Assembly: GCA_965153455.1 (NCBI GenBank)
Contig: OZ234494.1
Location: 11,036,001-11,100,000, forward strand
Reading direction: 5' to 3'
From: Sphagnum compactum
Taxonomy: Eukaryota > Bryophyta > Sphagnopsida > Sphagnales
Length of the DNA stretch: 64,000 bases
Shown: one piece after another, positions 48,242-62,300 of the stretch
How positions within the stretch are numbered: the first letter of the stretch is position 1
How the letters are laid out: each line of letters begins with the position of its first letter
Translations under genes and position numbers: made by a program
The notes under the pieces: model-generated
The model's input: the letters and a program-made list of their open reading frames with translations, nothing else
What the model was told of the DNA's origin: nothing
The model's database searches: none

Positions 48242-51200
48242 ATGGAGCATGTCTTTGAGGTAGGCAAGGAGGTTGAGGCAAGGTTCAATGAAATTGGCTA
48301 TCGTGGAGCTTGGTTTCGCTGCAAGGTATATTCTATGAGCTCAAGCATCTGTTTTTTCGACCATCGTCTGGAGAGTTTGTCTCTACTTCACCAATGTGCC
48401 ATGCTAAGTCATTTCAAGTCATCATTTGTGTGTAATATGTGACAGATATTAGAATCCAGAAGATCAGGCGAGGAGTGGGAGTACCTTCTGTACTACCTGG
48501 ACTTCACTGAAGAGAGTAAGTATATGGCATGCAGCTTATCGGCCTTCCTTTGCATTTGCAGGTTTTGTAATCAAGGAAAGGGATGTGAACCCAATGTATT
48601 TAATTGTAGTGAAATGCAAGGAGGCACCTACAGTATAGGGCGGGTGCTCAGTCATTCTAGCTCCAATAAGCATCAAAGTTTTAGTGTATACAGCACAATG
48701 GTGTTCTTTGGTGTCATGCTGTTTGGGGAGTAGTAGTCATGTTGTTGGTGGAGAAGACTCTCTGAGAACATTTTTATGTGTGCAGATTGTACTTGGACGT
48801 GTGCCTGTGAACCAGATCCAGTTTCTGGACTTGCTAATAAGAAGAATATCAGATGGATGATTCGCCCTCCAATGCCTCTGACACTGGACGAGATTGAGTA
48901 CCAGCAATGGAAAGAGCCTGGGCTTGTGGTTGTTTTCAACAAGGATTACAGGGTCGGTGACATGGTTGATTGGTGGCATGATTCCTGTTTCTGGACTGGT
49001 CGGATTCTGAGCATGAATGCAGCTAACAACAAAGTTCAGGTGAGAGAACTCACAACTGCTACTTGAGATGATGTTTTTTATAATGGCCTGGAATTCTGTG
49101 ATCTCTATTCTTGAATCAATGCTGAATACCACCCATTTTGATGAAGCACACCTATCATTATCATGAACAGCTGCAAGTGGAGTTACATATCTTGTAAACC
49201 AGGTGGGAGGTGAATCAAATGGACATTGTCTCTAATGGTTTGGAGTGCTGTGTGGAGCTGTGCAGATAACCTTGCTAAATCCACCACAAGGGGAAGGAAA
49301 GAGATATTGGGCACATCCAAAGGATCTTCGCCCAGCCTTAGAGTGGACTATGGAATCTGACTGGATAGCAGTGAAGCCTCTTTTGGCAGAGGATGTAATG
49401 TGGTCAATCCTGATGCCCCTTGCATTCTTGGTCCATGATTCTTTGTACTTTTATTTTCTAGTGTCTTCTGCAAAATTCATTCCATAGAGGTACTTGTTGT
49501 GTGCTGACACATTTGAGTTGGACTTGTTTGTTTGTCAGGTTCACAGACGTAGATCAGTAAACCCTCGGTGTGGTCAGCCACATGTGCAGTTGTTGGATAA
49601 ATCCTCAGGAGCTTCACTAATTGTTGCAGTGTCAGCTGCACATTTTCAAGGTACTTGCACTTTAAGATCTATGCATTGGCAGGCATTAAGGGTATCTTTG
49701 CATTGGTCACTATTTTGTTCTGGCTTTCTCATATTTTGTGCTGGGTCATCTGGCCACAATCCTGAAGAAATCACATATTCTTACTATGATTCGATCTGTG
49801 TCTAGATTCTACGATAGAGGATGTAAGCCTGCGAAGTCAGAGGTGTCATCAACCAGCCCAAGGACCGACCACTGAAGGTTCTGTTATAGGGGAAGCTAGC
49901 AGGGAGAGATGTAGCTGGAATGGACCCACTGGAGAACTGAACATAGCTGTTGAGCCAGCAAAACAGTCCATGCATGCTATACAAACAAGTGCAAAAAGGA
50001 GGTACAGAGTCAAGAAAAAAAGAGAGACCACAGGAGAACTGAACATATCTGTTGCGTCAGTAACAAAATCCATGGATGCTATACAGCCAAGGGCAAAAAG
50101 GAGGTACAGAGTCAAGGAAAGAAGGGAGACCACAGGAATAACTACTGGGAATGCCACAAAGGAAAAAATTCAGAGAAAAAGGAAACGAGTGGTTTGCAAG
50201 GAGGATAACACAATTTGTGGAAAGAAACAATTTTGCAGGACATGGACCCCTAATCTCAGAGAGCAGAATGGAAAGTCTTCTGAGGACCCTGAGATAAGGC
50301 AAAATTTGGAGCAAGCTAATGAGCTCATTGCATTAAACACAAAAATGTTCAGTGCCCCATCAACCCCACAACACGAGGAGGTACGGGACACAGGGAAAAT
50401 CTGGGAAAGCGATGGGCATCCTCAATCAGGAGACACCAGCATGGTATCCGAAGAGGAGAAGATGATTCCAGAAAAAAGTGGAGAAGCAGATCCTGTTCAG
50501 AACGTTCTAGTTGAGGTACAGCTATTAGCTCTGGTTGTATTTGATGTTCTCTTTAATTCTCTGTGCAGAACAGTGATGGTAAAGTTTACCAGATGAAATG
50601 TGTTGTCTGATGATTACTTTATTCTGCTCATGTGGCAGTCCAGTGAAGCTCGTGACGAGAAGGTTGCACTGGAAGGGAAAGAGAGCAATTTTACAGTTTC
50701 ATCAGGCTCACCAAAGGAGCAAGATTGTCAACACCAAGAGGGACAGATGTGCAATGAGGGGGTTGATGTTCTGGATCTGTGCAAGGATGTGAAAGCAGAA
50801 GAGAGCAGCATAAGTACGGAGGTGGGCGAATTGGTCTAATTGATAACTTCTCAGTACAGTTACAGCCTTGCCCACCTTGTGAAAACTGTGTTCTCAGGGA
50901 ATTCAAATCTTTGCACTGCAGGATGGAAAGGAAAGACCAGTACAAGTCATGGTTGTGTCTGAAGGAGAGCAAGCACAAGTTGCTGATGAGAAGACCAATT
51001 TGACCAGTAAGTGCCATCATGAAGCTTAACTGTGATTAGAAGTGGAATATACAGTTTTAAGCATCACATTACGCATGTCAGTTTACTGGTCCAAAGCACA
51101 TACTATGTGTTGGTTGTGAGGAGATTTTTAAGTAGTCCTGGACTCTGATCTTGATCACTATTATTTATTGTAAGAGAACCGTGAGCCTTGTTATGTTATT

Positions 51201-54200
51201 GCAGTAGCACGCAGTGAAGGACTAGCGGAAGCAGGTGCAGCTGCAATCAGAAAGTTCTCTTTGATCGACTTCCCTGAGGAGCTTTATGACTTGGAGCGAC
51301 TGTCAGTGCGAGTCCAATCCATGAGAAAAATTTTGAGACGAAAATTTGGGGGAAAACAGAAGGACCTTATATGGAGAGTAGAAGGGGTTACAGGGAAGTA
51401 CAAAAGCACTGGTGCAAAGTCTTGTGAAGCTGTTGGAGTTGTTCGAGATCAAGAGAGCTCTAAAAATTTACCTCCTGTGCCGCTCGTTCATGCAGTCCAA
51501 TCAAGTGATCAAGAGCATACTGCAGACTTGGCTTTTGTAAAACCAGCATCTGGAATTGAGTGTCATATGATGAACTCCAACAAGATCATCCAAGGACAGT
51601 CAAAGGAAGAGTCCATTCAAGAAGCAGAATTGGAGTTGTTGGAACCGCTATCCTGTCAACCCAATGCCTCTGAAGCCACTGCACAAAAGCAGGAGAATTC
51701 TGATACAGGGGGGCAGCTGAAGCAGCAGAGGCAAACTGAAATTGATATTACTGACTTGGATATGGGTGCTGATGCATTTAGAGATAGTAAGAGCCTTCTG
51801 TCTTGGAATTGCACAATATGATTAAGAAGTTGGATTGATAACCTTAATGGTGAACTGAACCTGTATGTCATAGATTCTATTTGTTTTGTACCACCAGCAG
51901 CTTAATTGCATTTTTGTGAACAGAGATGAAGTCAACTGAAAATGAATCGTGACATTCTCATGTACTTCTTGCATACATGGACAGGATTTGGGGAACTCAA
52001 AGCCAAATTTGTAGAACCTGTGGCCAGTGCCGGAGAGCAAAGCAAGGGAGACAGTTTGCAATGTCCTGGCATCAAATTGCAGCCAAATGGTGTTGGGTCT
52101 GTGAAAGCATACTCACAGGGAGAAGCTGTGTCAATAGGCAATTATGCCTCAATAGAAGCTGGTTTTGCATATGAGAGTGCAGCTGGACATCCACCTTTCC
52201 CTGTAGCAGGAACAGATGCCTCTTCAGGACCAGTCACAAACTTGGATCCCTCCACCAGGTGTGTCTGGTTTTTCTATCTATGCTGCTTGTTCTTCGATTC
52301 CTCATCAATGTCTGACTTCCTGCTCTACACCCAACTGGTGTAGACAAACGGAGGGGTTTAGGGTATGACAAGCTGTTGTCTGCAGGGAACAACAGAAGCA
52401 TGTTAGATCTCTGAAAATAGGGTGAAGTGACAAAAGCTCATGTTTGAACTGGGGTGAGGCCAGCCCTAGGAGTACTGTGAATCTTTTCTAGTATCTGATG
52501 ATTTGTGATGTGTGAGCCTTAGCTTGAAGGTCTGCAAAATGGTTGGATAACATACGAGCATTTATATTGTACATAAGAAATGTGTATAAGAGGAATTTTA
52601 TGTTATGGGATAGCAGTCTAACAGGATATACCCTGTGCAAGAAGGAAAATGTCTATACTGCAAAGGGAATTAATCTAGTATATATGATGTTATATAGGAA
52701 TTGGAACATGTTCAGAACATAGAATTGGATACTAGCAGCACTTCTCCAGGAGCTAATTTGCCTGCAAATTAATAAGTGGAACTGTAGTGTTCCTTTGATG
52801 TTTTCTGTTTCTGTATTCCCTTGTCCATCTATACTAAGATCTTGGCTCCAGACATTGAAAAATCCTTTTCCTTCACCTACTTGTTGAATTGCACCAGCAC
52901 CAGGTATGAAGATAGACAAGCAATATTCAGGGCTGTAATTGAAATTAAGTGTAGCTCTGTTGGTCAAGAAAAAATTAAGCTTAACTATAGCCCACATGGG
53001 GTTTAATGTTTGCCTGATTATTATGTCTGCAGGAGAAAGGATCCAAAGCACAAAGAGACTATGGGTCTGCATCCTACTGCAGCACAATTTGGTCTTGATG
53101 CAGCAAACTCAAGTATTGATGTCACCATAGTCATAGAACCTTCACCAATTGCACAGGGAACTCACACTGGTCCAGAGGGAAGTTCACATCTGAGATGCAA
53201 TGAAACAGCTGAGAGACAGACATCTGTTTGGACTGTAGAAGAAGAATTAGTCTCCGTGGCCAATAGGACGGGTAAGCCTCAACCAGATGAATCTGGTTTG
53301 ATATTTGCTTGTTCAAATAGTAAGAGCGTTGCTGATGCCACAAAACCTGTAGTATTGCACACGTCTAGTGAATGTGATGCAGTGCCGAAAGATGTCAGTG
53401 CCTCCAATGCAACTGGACTGGAAACTCCTCCCTCCTTAGACCTTATCAAGATACAAACTTTTCTTGATTCCATCAGAATGACAGGCTTTGCAACCATGAA
53501 AGAAACAGAGGCTGCATACCAGGCACGCAGAACCTTGCTCCAAACTATATTTTGCACCATTGATGACAGTGCAGAGGGTATGGACAGCATTGCTGGTGCT
53601 GATATGCTTGTGTTTTTTTCATCATCAGTATCATATATTGATAGTGACACCAATGGTAGTAAGGTTATCCTGCGGTCTCGTTCTGGGCAAAGGACAAGCA
53701 AGTATGAGTCAATTCCTATTGGCCTCTATAAGACTCTAGAAGAGGCAGAGGCAGCATGCAGAGCCATCTCACACTGCAGAAGGGAACTGAAGAAGTTTGC
53801 TTCCCTCAGTGGATTGCTCCAGGTATTGTTTTGAATGTCCATTTTCTGTGTATACTCATGTTGGAGCACGTCTGCTAATCCACCTCTATCCAAAATCATC
53901 CTGACCTGGTTTCTGGGCTTTTAATGTTGCAGGTGGTCAATCTGCCACAGATTGCAGGGACTGCATCAATTCTGAAGCCGGAGGCTGTTCCACAAGTCTG
54001 GAGACCTTGTACTTCAGATTCTACACTCCCTCCTACAATAAACCATGGACAGTGCAGCATCCAAGCTAAAGCTCAGCCTTCTAGAGCAATAATCACACAA
54101 GCCAGCGTGCACTCTCCAGGAAATGCAAAGGCCATCATGGGAAACAGGCCTTATCTTACTACATCAACAACTGTCCAAACCAGCAGGCAAACTGAAGCTT

Positions 54201-56043
54201 TTGATGTGGTACTACCAGATACACATGCCAGCCTCCAAGCTAAAGCTTCTCCTCAAGTACAAGTCTGCAAGCAGGCCAGCACACATGAGATTGCTCCTTG
54301 TACAACTCCATTAAATATACAGGTCTGTGTGCCAGGTGGCACCCCTTTTGTTCCAGGCAATGTGCGATTTGAACCTCCAGCAACTCTAGGAGCTGTAATT
54401 ACCATAAACAATGACAGAGAGTGTGGCACACTACCTCTGCCTCAGCCAGTCCACAACCAGACAACATTTCTTCCTGCCAACATTGGCAACACCTATGTCT
54501 GTTGTAAGGTGAGGTGTCTCCAAAAGTTGGCCTCTGTTTGTCATTCATTCTTCATTTTTTCCTCTTCTTTCTAGACAAAGCCAATTCTCTATGCCAGCAG
54601 GTTTCTTGTCTGAAGGAAATATTCACTGATCCTGTTTTCTACTGTTCTACTGAGTGGGGAGGTTGATAGTAAGACTGCTCAGGTTTAATATTGGCAAGTA
54701 ATTCATGGTACACTTTGAGAGATGATAAGGTGTTCCATTGTGCAGTTTATGATTTCTGGTAATTGATCACAATATTTCCTCTTGTGAGTTGAGATCAGGG
54801 GTCATTATTACCACCTTGTTGGGAATTCTTGACTAAGTACTAATACTGTCTTGTGCACCTATTTTGACTAGGCCTTGCAGCTTATGGAATCAGTAGGTAG
54901 GTCAGAGCTATTTCCAGTTTCTGAGGATTTATCTAGCATAGCCTTTGGAGTTGGCTTTCTGAAAGTTTGATATTTAGTTTGTAAGTACATTGTTTCACAG
55001 CCTCCTCATCTGTTGTCTCTTGTGAATGTGTGTAATCTTGTGTCTCCTATCTGTGGTTTGTGAGAAATCTGTTTTGGCCTGTTTGGATGCTTCTTGACAT
55101 TCCAAATTACATGCTACAGACTGCAGTTTGGCCTCTAGACCAAATACTTGTTAGGAGACTGCAGTGCAAGCTCTGCAATTGTACAATGCACACTGCGTGC
55201 GCAATTCGCTCTGGTCAGCTGAGGCTGATGCAATTCACTCGGAATGGTAAGTTTTTAATCCTCTATACCTTCCATTTATTTTTATTTTTTGCCAGTAAGG
55301 TTGTGGTTCAAGGATATGGATTGTGTGTGAAGATTATATATTGAAGATTATATCTCTTTATCTTGTGTTCCTCATTATTCTGCTGATAGAGGAGGACTGA
55401 TATTTCATACTGGATCTTGTTTCTTCATACTATTTGTGAACTGTCTTGTTCACATGCTCCTCTTCATCCTCCTGTTTTCCCAAGAGTGGCAGCTTACCGT
55501 CAATTGCACATGTATTGCAGGTCAAGTACTAGAGCATGTTCTGTACAGGTGCTTGTGCAATTATGACTCAGAAGTATTGTTCAAATTACTTTCTGTCATT
55601 TGGCACATCACAACAGTCATTGCAAAACAACAGAACAGGAACAGGGTGAGGTCTGCAGCAGGTGTGTGGTCTGGAAGTGTATCATCAGTACAGGCAATGC
55701 CAGAGCTGGGCTACCTGATGGAGACACTCTCAAGGTTGGAGCTCAGTTTGAAGGGTGCATCAAGAAATCTTTTCAAGCTCCACAGGATGGTGTCTGCAAT
55801 GATCAATTACACCAAAGTGGCTCCTGATACAGTTGACTACCAACGGTTTGTTGACTGGATAGCATATCATACAAAACTGGCAGCAGGTATGTGTAACTTT
55901 TTATGATAGGTTTTCTGTGGATAGCAAGACCTGTGCTAAATGCTTGGTAACAAAACACCTCTGCATGTGGATTTTTGATGTAGTATCCCATAGACTACTC
56001 CATTAGTTCAGTGATTGCAGATGCTGTAAGAGCATTCCGGTGA
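48242..56043 (+). CDS. large agenet (Tudor-like) domain protein, 1,454 aa
   Basis: Fifteen coding exons keep one frame across every splice: 48242-48325, 48446-48515, 48786-49039, 49266-49394, 49539-49650, 49806-50515, 50639-50821, 50922-51006, 51205-51786, 51985-52258, 53033-53822, 53933-54508, 55120-55246, 55521-55886, 56021-56043. The weakest donor is GTAATG after 49394. Residues 1-51 form a first agenet module (FEVGKEVEARF, WEYLLYYLDF). Residues 105-170 form a second (YRVGDMVDWW, FWTGRI, KDLRPALEW). This pairing is typical of plant agenet proteins that bind chromatin. Residues 258-325 are a 34-residue duplication with basic KRRYRVK. The middle is hydrophilic and probably disordered. Residues 1284-1447 contain CKLCNC and CLCN cysteines and helices I do not recognise. 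Likely nuclear. Confidence 0.8.
49928..50131 (+). repeat. in-frame 102-bp tandem duplication inside the agenet gene
   Basis: Two adjacent 102-bp units (49928-50029, 50030-50131) encode 34 residues each. They start TGELNI and end KRRYRVK(K/E)(K/R)RET. The basic end could serve as a nuclear localisation signal. The units have diverged mainly in their middle third. Confidence 0.9.
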
Positions 56044-58989
56044 TGTTTGGTGGTGTGAGCAAACTATGACAAGACTTATGTAGTTGTGGGTTGTCAGGTG
56101 CAGCAAGGGCTTGAGTGTACAGTAGAGGACTCTACCATCTGTGACTCACATGAGAAGACTAGTGTAACAAGCAGTGATACTGAGTCTAGGTCATTCTTTT
56201 GAAGGAAAGAAGTGCTAGCACCAATTTGTGTGTTGATGGGATCCTAGGAATACGAATATGCTAGACCTAATGCCTTTTAGAATTGAAAGAACTACCCAAA
56301 AATCTGCAAGATTTTGTCTACTTGCTCATTGTCCTGATATGGGAGTCTGTACAGTAATGACAACTCAGCATACATGCTGATTTAGAACATAGCAAAATTG
56401 AACTGCTGTGGGGAATGATTTGGTGTGTAGGGTGTGTGTTGAACCCATGCATGGTTGTTTCTTGTCAAAATCATGCACTTGTCTCCATTTTGGTCTTGAC
56501 CCAGGTTAAAATTAAATGGAATTGACCCACACAAGCTGGTTGCAGCTTGGATGAAGATGATGTGACTTGTGTGCAAGCCAACATCATGACTGAGTCTTTC
56601 CTGCTGCTATTGGAAATTCTGGACCCAGATTTTGCTCTATGGTTTGCCTGGAATTGTGTGCAGATCATAGTAAACTTATATGCACACACTGTTGGAAGCT
56701 GTTGAAATCAGTGGGTACACATTGAAGCTCATTACTGCAATTTGTGATGAAGTGGATGCTTGCACACATTGTGAATAACTCTTGTAAGGTTATGATCACA
56801 CTCATTCTCATGTTACCTTCTGAATTGATGTTGAGATGTCTCAATTCTTACAAAGGTGAATAGCCTAGTTGATTCCAACAAGATAGTGTCTGACAGTGTA
56901 TTGGTGCATCTGAGTTAGTGCTTTCACAACTCTGTGTCCACACGAGTCTTATGTAAACACACTATCATGAAGGCACCAACTAACATGCACAGGCCAGTTT
57001 TGATGGATGTGGTAATGTGTGGTTTTATCTGGTAAGTATCTCTTGGGGACTAGTATATGCAGGGTGATGATATGGAAGGAATAGAACCCCAAGGACAGGA
57101 AAAAAAGCTCTGGAAAGCTCTGAAGTTATGTAGTGGCAATTTGAAATTTCAAAATTCAAAATTCTATAATTAAGTAGTAATGCTACTAAAGGGTGTTGTG
57201 GAGAAATAGTTGGAAAGGGAAAATGTAAGTTAATGGGTATATTTGCTTTATTCTAATTTTAAATGATTCATCAGAGCTGTTTTTGGTAGGATAACTTTAC
57301 ATTCCATAAGTTGTAGACTGAACAATTTCAAATTGAAATTTGTTGAGCCCATTATCAGTTGAAGAGGCATAGAAAGGTGTTTTTGAATTGGTGTTTAGGG
57401 GTTTTCAATATTGTGGTCATAGGAAGATTCTGAACACATTTTTCACCAATTTGAATCCCATTTGTTTTTAATTCTGAATTCATTCAATTGAATCATAATT
57501 GAATTATTAAATTTGAATTAGAATTAAATTCAAATTCTATTCAATGTCTTTGAATTCAATTTAGCAATTGGGATTCAATCCAATTAAATCTAATGTCACT
57601 TTAAAATCAATTCAAGTTGTATTGCAATGTAATTTATATCTCAATTTCACATAAGAATCAATTAATTTCTCATCTCAAAACAATCTTGTTCCACAAAAAA
57701 TAGTAATAATAATAAATCTCATATTTTAAGTCTTGGTGCAAATAAAGAGGATTAATTGCATGTTACACGTTGCATTTACCTTTGGTTGAAATTCATTAAT
57801 ATCAACATTAATTCAACATGTCACATCATTGATATATATGTGTTGTATATTTCTCCCTTCAACTTTGGTCTCTTTTAAAATTAAATGAAGATTTGACTTG
57901 TTTTTCTAAAAAAATTGAATCTTTAAATCATTATGATTGTTGTTAGGCCAAGGTCCTAAAAGGATATCCCAACATGGGATGTTGACCTAGCAAACATTCG
58001 CAAATATAAACATCCCTGCTCAAAATTCAAATTAGTGTAATGTTTGATTCAGGAATGACTTAAGCTTGCTCAACAAATAAAACACACCCAAACAACACCA
58101 AGGATGATGAAAGATAAAGAACAATAAAAAGACAAGAATGTTGACAAGGGATGACAAAATATCAACAAGCAATAATAGGGATGTTGAAAAGGTAAGCTAG
58201 AAACACTAGGAAAACTAGGTTGGACATGAATTTTTTATTCTTTCAGTTATATAAGCGGCACCAAGATGATGAGGGTTGAGGCCGTTGGATATAATTTTGA
58301 AGGACACCACCAAGAAATACATAAGAAACATTGGAAAGGCCCCCAAAAAAATCTTTTGATGCAATGAGGGTGATGGATGCTAGAAATATATATATATATA
58401 TGATCATTGATTACCAATGTCTAGCAATTAATTAATTTTAAAATAATTTACTTAAGTAACTTTTAAATATTTTGACCTTAATGTCAATTGAGCATCATTG
58501 GTAGTCTTAAGCAGCACGAAGCACAAGTTTTTATGAATGTAAAGTTTGTAACGATTTAAATCATTTTATGGAATGTTCTAATTGTAAAATTAAAATTAAA
58601 ATTTTATGATCATTTAGCTTCACTTTGAAAGGGGAAGTTTTCCAAGGGAATGTGAGAAAGAGAGAAAGATAATGGTAAAGGAGGTAGAGGTTTTGCCTTT
58701 ACATTTGAAAAATAATGGGAAAGGTAAGGATAAGCTAATGTGCATTTTCATACCCATGTAGGTGGATAGGGGGAGGGAGTTGAGGTAGTGAGGCTTAGAA
58801 GATGCATTTCTAGGTTGCACAAGATAATGTCATGAATGGTTTGAAGCCATATACTTTGGAAAATCCAGAGAAGAGTTTGAAAGGATTTGAGCGTATTCCA
58901 ATTTTTGGGAAAGCAAATCTGTCCATGCTCAAGATTTTGTTATGACTAAACTTTTAAAATGTCATGAGATGATTTTGAGTCTGTAAAGG
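56044..58989. other. intergenic DNA between convergent genes
   Basis: Presumably contains the 3' UTR of the agenet gene and, at the far end, that of the minus-strand receptor kinase. 57.1-58.6 kb is very AT-rich with AATTCAATT-type pseudo-palindromes (for example 57505-57540), and there is a short (AT)n near 58389. No other gene is seen. Confidence 0.4.
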
Positions 58990-59312
58990 ATGTTTGATCC
59001 TGAACCAGAAGGTTATGTATGCATGATTGATCTCTTGTTCCATCATCAGAGATAGGGGATCTAAAAAAAATTGCTGAGCTCACTTGGGCTCGGGGGAGAG
59101 GGCATTTGATCCTGAGTCAGAAGGTTATGCATTATCGATCTCTTGCTCCATCATCAGACATAGGGGATCTAAAAAAATTGCTGAGCTCACTTGGGCTCGG
59201 GGGAAAGGGCATTTGATCCTGAGTCAGAAGGTTATGCATTATCGATCTCTTGCTCCATCATCAGACATAGGGGATCTAAAAAAATTGCTGAGCTCACTTG
59301 GGCTTGGGGAAA
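58990..59312 (-). repeat. ~108-bp tandem repeat spanning the end of the receptor-kinase CDS
   Basis: CCATCATCAG recurs at 59040, 59148 and 59255 (period 107-108), and the whole units match almost perfectly. On the minus strand the first unit (59312-59239) encodes the last 24 residues of the kinase ([11 protein letters not shown] ... GARDR) and its stop. The next two copies lie directly downstream, in the presumed 3' UTR. The copy farthest from the gene is partial and more diverged. Confidence 0.9.
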
Positions 59313-62300
59313 TTGTGTCTGCCTCCAATAGCTGCACAACTTTATCCATAGTCGGGCGCTCATCAAACACTGGATTTATGCACATGCAGGCCACTTGCAA
59401 AACTGACTCCAATTGTTCCTTGGGTACACCCTGTGAGCATTTTGGATCAAATAGATCTGATTGCTTGCTCTCTGCCACACATTGATGTGCCTGTGATCAT
59501 CACAAAAGAAAATTCACTTAAAGAGATTAGCTGAATTCCAAGTTTTTCTGGTGCTGGCTGGCATCATCATTGCCTCATAAAGAATACTGTGGGTTTTCTG
59601 TCTTCGATGAATCTCTACTCTCAGCTTTACAAAAATTTGAATTCAAAATCAAACCCATTATTGAGCTACGCCCTTCTCAAATGCTTCAAACTGAGTGACT
59701 CAGATGGAAACTTGACGCTAGTGTTAAGTATCATTCACAAATTTCAAAACATAAGCCTTAAACCCAAACACCTGGCAGAGAGTGAGATTACAACTTGTTA
59801 CAATGTGAAATTTCCATTCAGATCAGTAGATTTTGAGAACAATAGTATATCAGGAACATCACGCAGCAAGGTCTGTGTGCAAAGACACCAGATATTTGAC
59901 CAACTCCTACCTGCATTGATTTTGCAGTTTGCCACAGTGTTTGTGTATGTGAAAGAACACAGGGATGGACATACCCATTGAGCAAGATTGAGTCCTTTAG
60001 TTGCCAGAGTAGTGTCACTGGGACGCTTGCCACTAAGGAGTTCAAGTAAAACCACACCATAACTGTAGACGTCACCCTTGTCTGTTGCGCGCCCGTTCTG
60101 CAGGTACTCTGCCTCATAGTTTACAGCAAAAGAACAAGTCAAACAATGGAAAATCTGTGACAATTTGTTGGTATTCATATTGGAGTTTTGGTCTTGCTAT
60201 TGAGAAGTAAAGTTTCAACAGCTGCTGACAACTGAAGAAGATTATCATAAGTTTCTGCATGGGGAAGTAGTATATGGAATATGAAATTTACCAGGTGCCA
60301 GGTATCCAAAGGTCCCTGCCACAGTCGTGGTGACGTGAGATGCATTTTCTTCTAACAATTTAGCCAATCCAAAGTCTGACACATGTGGCTCTAAGTTCTG
60401 ATCGAGTAAAATGTTGCTTGATTTAATGTCCCGGTGGATAATTCGAGGGCAGCAATCATGATGCAAATAAGCCAGGCCTCTAGCTGTGCCAATTGCGATT
60501 CTGATGCGGGCTTGCCAGTTCAACGGCACCTCATGTACCTCCAGTTCTGCAATAATCTCTTCATCAGTTCATCAGCTCAAGTCAATATTTAAGAGCCTAT
60601 TGCAAAAATCATCCAACAGTAAGGAAATCAAATTAGTAGACTACCCACAACCATCAAATGGTTTATGAATGTGATGTTGAAACAACAGTTTTTGATAATG
60701 TAGAAAGCTAGAGACCACTCACCATGAAGTTTTTCGTCAAGGTTTCCATTAGGGAGGTAGTCGTAAATAAGGAGCTTGGCGAGAGGGGAATTACAGAAGC
60801 CACGTAAATTCACAAGGTTTCGATGCTTGAAACATCCCAGAATTTCCAACTCCCCCTCAAAAGCACGGTCAGAGCTTGACCCACAGACTGCAATGCGTTT
60901 CACTGCGAATGACACTCCATCATCCATTATGAGTCGATACACTGTTCCATATCCGCCAGAGCCAATCACATCCTTTTCTCCAAGTTTTTCCAGTCCTTTT
61001 AGTATAGCCGTAGACGTGTATGGCAGATCACCATGAAATACAACCAATTTTGCTTCAGCTTGACCTAACAAGTCATTCAAAAAGCAGACCAAATATTACA
61101 CTCCTGCAAATTATGGTGAGATGGACATCCATATTAATCTCACTTGACTCAAACAAATTTCATACCTGAGTCCCCTAAAACTAGCAAATAAAATCCAAAG
61201 CATTCATCATTCGTGGCACCATTTAGGTACTTGCAAACATTGTATGACTGCAACATTTAGAAGTGACAAAAACAGAGGAGGCTTTCTGTCAATTGACAGT
61301 ATTGGCTAGGTAATCAGTACCGTTTGTGATATCAATTTTTCCTGGAAGATCATCACCTTTGGCTCTAAGCTTGTTGCCTTCCCCTTGAGTACAGCACTTT
61401 TGGTAAAAGAACCAACCCCATGAGCACACAAGGGCAAGTAACAATGTGCTGGCTAGAGTAGTCAATACACTAAAAACTAGGGTGCTGGAATAAATGTGAT
61501 GCTGTCTTTGAGTACCGGACATGATTGTCCATCCTGCCAAAACCCAACCACCAACCATGTTCATGTTCAGCTGCATGTGAAGTCCTCTATAGCATATGAT
61601 GAGCAAGGTTTGCAATATTGAATAGCCTTTTTGACATGTGTGTTATTTGTTCTAGATAAGAACCAGAAATCAGTTACAGGTGAGTGGCGATTGAACTAGC
61701 AAAACATTGAGCTATCTTCAACTATGAAATGCTGTTCACTTTGTCTTGGTCATCTTCGATTCTCAAAGCTTTGAACTGGATGTGCAACATCATGAATCCA
61801 TGAGTTCATGAATCCATTTCTTTTGACCGTCTTCACAGTGGATTTCACATCAAGGAACAGAGTTTTTACCTGGGCTTATAATTGGGGACAGGCCAGAAGA
61901 TGGACCATGGGCAGGTGTTGGAGCAGAAATGGGCTGAGTGAATTTACATGCAACTTTTATTTGAGGACCACATAGACCTGGATTTCCTTCAAATCTGCAG
62001 TTCAAACTAGTCTGAGTACAATTTGTAAATCACAAATGAGCCTCCTGCAAATTTTTTTTGTATCAGATGGAAATTCCCTACCTCAGGTTCCCTCCATTTT
62101 CAAGCTCAGCTATGCTATACATGGCAAAAAAAGATGAAACTAATCAGTTTTTTTATGCTGGAACAGTACTGCAAATTTGTTGACATTTTGGAAAGAAAAA
62201 ACCCCATGTATCCAATTGTGCTGGTTATGGTTTGTCAACTCTTTTGCTGTACAAAGGTATCTTGCTCTCCTCTTTTTCTCACATATAATAACACATGATT

